64,000 nucleotides of DNA, taken from assembly GCF_001693515.2 (NCBI RefSeq), contig NZ_CP042968.1, forward strand, positions 2,728,001 to 2,792,000, read 5' to 3'. Position numbers and translations under genes: made by a program. Source of the DNA: Bradyrhizobium paxllaeri (GTDB taxonomy: Bacteria; Pseudomonadota; Alphaproteobacteria; Rhizobiales; Xanthobacteraceae). Numbering within the stretch: the first letter of the stretch is position 1; each line of letters opens with the position of its first letter. Of the stretch, positions 59,509-64,000 are shown piece by piece. The notes under the pieces are model-generated. The model saw only the letters and a list, made by a program, of their open reading frames with translations, was not told where the DNA came from and did not search any database.

Positions 59509-61011
59509 TTACTGGAAAGCCGTTTCCGAAAAATTTCGGAGCTTGCGCGAGTGCAGCCGCTCCAGCGGCATATCCGCCAGCTTCTCCAGCGCCCTGATGC
59601 CGATCGTCAAATGCTGGCCGACCTGCCGCTTGTAGAATTCGGTGGCCATGCCGGGCAGCTTCAGCTCGCCGTGCAAAGGCTTGTCGGACACGCACAGCAA
59701 GGTTCCGTAGGGCACGCGAAAGCGAAATCCGTTGGCTGCGATGGTCGCCGATTCCATGTCGAGCGCGATCGCCCGCGACTGCGACAGCCGTTGCACCGGA
59801 CCACGCCGGTCGCGTAGCTCCCAGTTGCGGTTGTCTATGGAGGCAACGGTGCCGGTGCGCATGATGCGCTTCAGGTCGTATCCGGAAAACCCCGTGACTT
59901 CCGCCACGGCTTCCTCGAGCGCGACCTGAATTTCGGCGAGCGCGGGAATAGGGACCCATAACGGGAGATCGTCGTCGAGAACATGGTCCTCGCGCACGTA
60001 AGCGTGGGCCAGCACATAGTCGCCCAGCGCCTGGGTGTCGCGCAATCCGGCGCAGTGCCCGAGCATCAGCCACGCATGCGGTCTCAGCACGGCAATATGG
60101 TCGGTGATCGTCTTGGCGTTCGCCGGCCCGACGCCGATGTTGACCATGGTGATGCCGCCATAGTCCGGTTTCTTCAAATGATACGCCGGCATCTGCGGCA
60201 GGCGTAGTGCCGGCGCGCCGGCATCCAGCCGCTGTTCGCCGGGGTAGGTGATGACGTTGCCCGGCTCGACGAATTCGGTATAGCCGCCGCCGCCTTTCGC
60301 CATCAGCTCTCTGGCGCGCGCACAGAATTCATCGATGTAGAATTGGTAGTTGGTGAAAAGTACGAAATTCTGGAAGTGCTGCGGGCTGGTGGCCGTGTAG
60401 TGCGTCAGGCGGTGCAGCGAATAGTCGACGCGCTGCGCGGTGAATTGCGCCAGCGGCCGCGGCCGGCCGACCGGCGCTTCATATGTGCCGTTGGCGATCT
60501 GATCGTCGGTTCCATCAAGGTCGGGAACGTCGAACAGGTCCCGGAGCGGTCGCTTGATGTGCTTGGCCGCGCTGCCGTCAACATAGGTGCCTTCAAGAAA
60601 AGCAAAATGCAGCGGGATCGGCGTATCCGATTCCGATACGACGACCGGAACGCCATGATTGTGCATGATCAGATCAAGCTGCTCGATGAGATAGGTTTCG
60701 AACAGGTCGGGCTGGGTGATCGTGGTCGAGAAGTGCCCAGGCGTCGGCATATGGCCATAGGCCTGGCGGGAATCGATCTGCGTATATGAGTTCGTGGTGA
60801 CGCTGACTTCCGGATAGAAGGCGCGGTAGCGCCGGTTGCTGTCGCCACCGGCCGCGAGCGCGGCGAAGGAATCGCGCAGGAACGAAGTGTTTCGCGCATA
60901 AAGCGATCGCAAGGCTGCGACCGCCTCCCGTGCGTCGTCGAAGCTTTGCCGCGGGAAGGGCTCCGGCGTGGCTATTGAACCAATGGCTTGGGGCTGGCCG
61001 TGATTCTTCAT
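59509..61011 (-). CDS. amn: AMP nucleosidase
   Basis: Protein of 500 residues, full length for bacterial AMP nucleosidase. The C-terminal nucleoside phosphorylase-type domain has GVGPANAKTITDHIAVLRPHAWLMLGHCAGL (given by its ends), ALDMESATIAANG and LCVSDKPLHGELK. The N-terminal 200 residues form the regulatory domain. It hydrolyses AMP to adenine and ribose-5-phosphate. ATG 61011 is preferred; ATG 61041 would add 10 residues. It is convergent with upp, with only 8 bases between stops. Confidence 0.93.
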   Translation of the reverse strand: MKNHGQPQAIGSIATPEPFPRQSFDDAREAVAALRSLYARNTSFLRDSFAALAAGGDSNRRYRAFYPEVSVTTNSYTQIDSRQAYGHMPTPGHFSTTITQPDLFETYLIEQLDLIMHNHGVPVVVSESDTPIPLHFAFLEGTYVDGSAAKHIKRPLRDLFDVPDLDGTDDQIANGTYEAPVGRPRPLAQFTAQRVDYSLHRLTHYTATSPQHFQNFVLFTNYQFYIDEFCARARELMAKGGGGYTEFVEPGNVITYPGEQRLDAGAPALRLPQMPAYHLKKPDYGGITMVNIGVGPANAKTITDHIAVLRPHAWLMLGHCAGLRDTQALGDYVLAHAYVREDHVLDDDLPLWVPIPALAEIQVALEEAVAEVTGFSGYDLKRIMRTGTVASIDNRNWELRDRRGPVQRLSQSRAIALDMESATIAANGFRFRVPYGTLLCVSDKPLHGELKLPGMATEFYKRQVGQHLTIGIRALEKLADMPLERLHSRKLRNFSETAFQ

Positions 61012-61100
61012 GGCCTTAACATAGTATCTTGCACCCGCCATGGGGAGGCTTGACGAGGCGGCCCTGTCAGGAACTTTCTCCGCCCCCAAAAAGCGCGCGT

Positions 61101-61961
61101 TCAGTTGTTCGGCAAGGTCATGCCGGCGGGCTTTGAGCCCCACATGCAGAAACTCGCCGGCTCGAAGCCGAATTGCCGCGGCCGGTGCGTGGTCTCGTCC
61201 TCGATCTCGTCGACGCCGACCGAATATTCGAAGATCATGCCGTCGGGGCCCTCGAAGTACAGGAAGCGTGCGCCCGACGTCGGATGTCGGCCCGGGCCGA
61301 ACACGATTGGCACGCGGCGCTCACTGAGGAAATAATAGGAGCGCAGCACATCGTCGCTGCTCTCCACCTGATGATTGATGTGCTGGATGCCGGCCTTCGG
61401 GGCGCGCACAAGCGCGATCGTGTGATGGATCGCGTTGACGCGCATCAACGGGATGTCGCCGATGCGGTCACTGACGCGGGCGTTGCACACCTGGGTCCAG
61501 AACCGTTCGTCGCGGGCGGGATCGCTGGAATTCAGTCCGATATGGCTGAAGCCGGTAATCCCGGCGTCGCGGCTGGCAAAATAGCGGCGCCCGCTTCGTT
61601 CGGGCCGCACCACGAGTTCAATGTGGTTACCGGTCGGATCGCGAAAGCCGATGAAGGCTCTTACCTTGCGTTGCTCGGCTTCATGCGGGGAGCCGGCGTG
61701 GACGGCATGGCCGAGCGACTCAAGCGTCGAAGCCGCTTCCTGCAGGCTGGCCTCGTCCTCGACCTCGAAGCCGACGGTCTGATCATTGGGATTGCCCTCG
61801 GAATAGCACAGCGTATGCGCGCGGGCGTCGGAACGGAGATAGAGATCCTTCTTGCCGCGTTCGGCAATCTGCAGTCCGAGGCAGGTCGTGGCGAAAATCT
61901 CGGCAGACTCCAGGTCGGGCGAACCAAGGCGAACGTAGCTCACGTCCTTTAGCTGAATCAT
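61101..61961 (-). CDS. VOC-family extradiol ring-cleavage dioxygenase
   Basis: Protein of 286 residues with two VOC domains. The iron ligands of type I extradiol dioxygenases are all present: His140 (GFSHIGL), His194 (GIQHINH) and Glu245 (MIFEYS), with the catalytic-type His pair at IHHTIAL (179-180). It should cleave a catecholic ring using Fe(II) and oxygen. It is the last gene of a minus-strand operon that also holds a paralogue, TetR, a Rieske ferredoxin and an SDR. The aromatic substrate is unknown; a ring-hydroxylating oxygenase is probably encoded beyond the right edge. Confidence 0.85.
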   Translation of the reverse strand: MIQLKDVSYVRLGSPDLESAEIFATTCLGLQIAERGKKDLYLRSDARAHTLCYSEGNPNDQTVGFEVEDEASLQEAASTLESLGHAVHAGSPHEAEQRKVRAFIGFRDPTGNHIELVVRPERSGRRYFASRDAGITGFSHIGLNSSDPARDERFWTQVCNARVSDRIGDIPLMRVNAIHHTIALVRAPKAGIQHINHQVESSDDVLRSYYFLSERRVPIVFGPGRHPTSGARFLYFEGPDGMIFEYSVGVDEIEDETTHRPRQFGFEPASFCMWGSKPAGMTLPNN

Positions 61962-61978
61962 GCTGCTCTCCCGTGCAT

Positions 61979-62857
61979 CTACACCGCTGCGCCCAGTTCC
62001 GGTACATCTTTGCTTTCGCTCCCCCAGTCGCAGAGCGAGGTCGTGGCGAGCGGAAACTGCCGCGCCAGCCGCGGCTTTCCATCGAGCGTGGCCATGCCAT
62101 TCACATAAGAGAAGATCAGGCCGTCGGGTCCCTCGACATGCAGGAACATCTGGCGCGAAGCTGGTTCGCGGCCTGGGCCCTGAACGACCCTGAGCTGGCT
62201 TTCCTGCATGAAATAGCTGTTCTGCATGATATGATCGAGCGCTTCGACTTCGAATGCCGTGTAGAGAATTCCGTTGCGTTTTGATGGATAGAGCGCAACG
62301 CGATGATGCAGTCCGTCGATCCTCACATAGGCGATATCACCGACCCAGTCGCTCACCTCGGCGCCAAGCGCACGCCAGAACGCGAGGTCGCGGACGTGAT
62401 CGGTCGTGCGGAGGCCAACGCCGTGAAAAGCGACGATGCCGGCGTCGCGCGCCGGAAAATAGCGCCGTCCGCTTCGGGTGGGCCGGACCACCAGATCGAT
62501 CCGGTTGCCCGATGCATCCTCGGCCAGCAGCGCTGATTGCACGTAGCGGCGCCGGCACTCGCCGGCGGTGGCCTCCCTGGCTGTAAAGCCGGCCGTGCTT
62601 AGCCGCCGGCCGATCTCCTTCAGGGCGTCATCGTCCCAGACTTCTATGCCAACGCTTGCACCGTCCGGGGCCTGATGGCCGAGGCTTACCGTGCGAAAGC
62701 GGTCGTCCGAACGAAAGGCAATCTCGCCATCCTGATCGGCGACGCGCTGCAGGCCAAAGATGTCGGAGACAAAGCGTGCGCTGGCGCCGGGCTCGCTGAC
62801 GGCGAGCCGGACGTAGCAGACCGAACTGATCAGCGGTATGGCGCGGCCATTGTTCAT
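61979..62857 (-). CDS. VOC-family extradiol dioxygenase paralogue with missing metal ligands
   Basis: Protein of 292 residues, clearly related to its neighbour (VRP-RSGRRYF-RDAGI and VEGPDGLIF shared). The first ligand His145 (AFHGVGL) and the His pair LHHRVAL (184-185) remain, but the second ligand position is Tyr199 (GILYTAF) and the third is Ser250 (LIFSYV). A classical Fe(II) site therefore cannot form. It may be an inactive partner, bind a different metal or catalyse something else. It overlaps the TetR gene by four bases and lies 17 bases before the intact paralogue. Confidence 0.82.
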   Translation of the reverse strand: MNNGRAIPLISSVCYVRLAVSEPGASARFVSDIFGLQRVADQDGEIAFRSDDRFRTVSLGHQAPDGASVGIEVWDDDALKEIGRRLSTAGFTAREATAGECRRRYVQSALLAEDASGNRIDLVVRPTRSGRRYFPARDAGIVAFHGVGLRTTDHVRDLAFWRALGAEVSDWVGDIAYVRIDGLHHRVALYPSKRNGILYTAFEVEALDHIMQNSYFMQESQLRVVQGPGREPASRQMFLHVEGPDGLIFSYVNGMATLDGKPRLARQFPLATTSLCDWGSESKDVPELGAAV

Positions 62858-63537
62858 CGTGTCCGCGCCTTCGGGTGCTGGTGCTCGAGGAAAATCTTGA
62901 TCATCCGCCGCCAGACCGCGAACAGCTCATCGAACCATTTTGGATCGTTGTCCCAGAGCGTGCGCAGCGCCATGCCGCGGACGACGCTGAGAGTCAGTGC
63001 GACGATGTCGGCAGCTACCGAGGCCGGCACGCCGCTCGCCGCCAGCGCCTCGGTCCAGGCTGTCTCGACCGGCCGGCGGGCCTTGCGGGAGATGTCGAGG
63101 ATTTGCTTGCGAACGGCATGGTCGGTCGAGGTCGACAGCACGATGTCGATCGCCACCATGAAGTGCTCGCTGAAGAAGAATTCGCGGGCGTCTTCGATGA
63201 CGGCTTCGATCAGGTCGCGCGGCCGGTTGATGGCGGCGGCGCGGCGGCGGCTCTGGATCTGGGCCTGTTCAAAAACATACTCCAGCGTCGCCACGACGAG
63301 CGAATCCTTCGTCGGGAAATGGTGAAGTTGCGCGCCCCGTGACAAGCCCGCCTCGGCGGCGACATCGGCGGTTCGAAAACGGGCGTAACCGCGCCGGCGT
63401 ATCAGCTCGGACGCAGCTTTCAGGATTCGCGTTCGCGTCTCCTCCGTGCGTTCCGCCTGGGTTCGTCGCCGGGCGGTGCCACGCGATCGGCGCGCGGTTC
63501 TTTGCGGGGCGGGGACACGGTCGGGACGGTTCGGCAT
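62854..63537 (-). CDS. TetR-family transcriptional regulator
   Basis: Protein of 227 residues with an Arg-rich N-terminal extension (about 1-30), a TetR helix-turn-helix (FRTADVAAEAGLSRGAQLHHF region) and a ligand-binding C-terminal domain. ATG 63537 has GAGG 7 bases upstream; a GTG at 63543 overlapping the ferredoxin stop is the alternative. It is embedded in the operon it probably controls, likely as a repressor released by the aromatic substrate or a metabolite. Confidence 0.85.
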   Translation of the reverse strand: MPNRPDRVPAPQRTARRSRGTARRRTQAERTEETRTRILKAASELIRRRGYARFRTADVAAEAGLSRGAQLHHFPTKDSLVVATLEYVFEQAQIQSRRRAAAINRPRDLIEAVIEDAREFFFSEHFMVAIDIVLSTSTDHAVRKQILDISRKARRPVETAWTEALAASGVPASVAADIVALTLSVVRGMALRTLWDNDPKWFDELFAVWRRMIKIFLEHQHPKARTR

Positions 63538-63539
63538 TT

Positions 63540-63854
63540 TCACACCTCAATCTGAACCTGCCCGTCAACGATGGTGACGGGATATGTTTTCAACGCGACC
63601 TCGCAGGGCATTCCGGTCGGCTCGCCGGTGGTGACGTCGAAAGTGCCAAAATGAAAAGTGCACTCCACGATCTTCCCGCTGATGATGCCTTCCTCCGCAA
63701 GCGAAGCTTCGCCATGGGTGCACATGTCGGCGGTGGCGTAGATTGAGCCATCGACCCGATAGAGCGCGACATTGGAGCCATCGGGCAGGGGAGCCTGCTT
63801 GATTTCGCCTTCGACCACCTCGTCGGCGGCGCAAAGAATTACTGTTTCGGCCAT
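63540..63854 (-). CDS. Rieske-type ferredoxin of a ring-hydroxylating oxygenase system
   Basis: Protein of 104 residues with no signal peptide, so cytoplasmic. The Rieske ligands are in MCTHGEASL and VECTFHFGTFD (Cys-x-His and Cys-x2-His). This is the small ferredoxin that carries electrons from an NADH reductase to a terminal ring-hydroxylating oxygenase. It overlaps or abuts the TetR gene (stop 63540). The SDR gene lies 10 bases upstream, and the oxygenase subunits are probably beyond the window. Confidence 0.9.
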   Translation of the reverse strand: MAETVILCAADEVVEGEIKQAPLPDGSNVALYRVDGSIYATADMCTHGEASLAEEGIISGKIVECTFHFGTFDVTTGEPTGMPCEVALKTYPVTIVDGQVQIEV

Positions 63855-63864
63855 CGCATGAACC

Positions 63865-64000
63865 CTAGAGCATGGTGCTGCCGCCGTTGACGCTGATGAC
63901 CTGGCCGGTCACGAACGACGCTTCGGCGGAAGCGAGATAAGAGACCATGGAGGCGACTTCCTCCATTTCGGCCGGACGGCCCATGGGGATGACGCTGACG
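63865..64000 (-). CDS. Short-chain dehydrogenase/reductase, C-terminal part (continues past window)
   Basis: The last 45 codons of an SDR on the minus strand, ending at TAG 63867-63865. GRPAEMEEVASMVSYLASAE and FVTGQVISVNGGSTM are the classical C-terminal SDR signatures. In an aromatic operon the likely role is dehydrogenating a cis-dihydrodiol to a catechol, or a related alcohol step. The 5' part, catalytic Tyr-x3-Lys included, lies beyond base 64000. Confidence 0.88.
   Translation of the reverse strand, partial: VSVIPMGRPAEMEEVASMVSYLASAEASFVTGQVISVNGGSTML

Overview
The window looks like chromosomal DNA of a Bradyrhizobium-type alphaproteobacterium. It is GC-rich and densely packed, with many 4-base ATGA/GTGA gene overlaps. 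The order xoxF (mxaF')–cytochrome c–flhA–gfa matches the C1 cluster described in Bradyrhizobium japonicum, and the inverted repeat at 3693-3741 resembles a family I associate with Bradyrhizobium intergenic regions. I see no tRNA, rRNA, CRISPR, insertion sequence or phage gene.

Layout. (1) 1-19.6 kb is a lanthanide-type methanol oxidation island. It holds accessory PQQ-system proteins (SoxYZ-like carrier, zinc hydrolase, XoxJ, CXXCW protein), an ABC system with a beta-propeller protein, S-formylglutathione hydrolase, a divergently encoded two-component system, a TonB-dependent receptor, an AraC regulator, and then xoxF, xoxG, flhA and gfa. (2) 20-23.8 kb holds a fumarylacetoacetate-hydrolase-family protein, a Gfo/Idh/MocA oxidoreductase and an orphan ABC binding protein of unknown pathway. 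(3) 24-33.2 kb is a Calvin cycle operon, cbbFPTALS-X, with divergent cbbR and a terminator-like hairpin before cbbX. (4) 33.2-38.9 kb has an Lrp/alanine dehydrogenase pair, a LysR regulator, a dicarboxylate-type symporter and two ureide-catabolism enzymes. (5) 39-45.2 kb is an exported redox module: a two-subunit molybdenum hydroxylase opposite a Rieske protein and a second PQQ alcohol dehydrogenase. (6) 45.3-49.3 kb has a PLP transsulfuration-type enzyme and a NitT/TauT-type ABC transporter. (7) 49.4-56.1 kb is a histidine utilisation cluster, hutCF and hutIHU, divergent around a putative HutC operator. (8) 56.2-61.0 kb is a URC-type uracil catabolism operon, with AMP nucleosidase facing it. 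(9) 61.1-64 kb is the 3' part of an aromatic-degradation operon (SDR, Rieske ferredoxin, TetR, two extradiol-dioxygenase-like VOC proteins) that runs off the right edge.

How it works together. XoxF and XoxG would oxidise methanol to formaldehyde in the periplasm. Gfa, FlhA and FghA would convert formaldehyde to formate through glutathione. Once formate is oxidised to CO2 (no formate dehydrogenase is in the window), the adjacent Calvin operon could fix it, giving autotrophic methylotrophy. The remaining clusters are independent catabolic modules for histidine, uracil, ureides, alcohols or aldehydes, and aromatics.

The observations most worth a second look are the Rieske/PQQ-dehydrogenase/molybdenum-hydroxylase module, a uracil phosphoribosyltransferase with a rewritten PRPP loop, a VOC dioxygenase paralogue that has lost two of three metal ligands, and the response regulator translationally coupled to fghA. 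All assignments come from reading the translated sequence and family knowledge; no database search was run.
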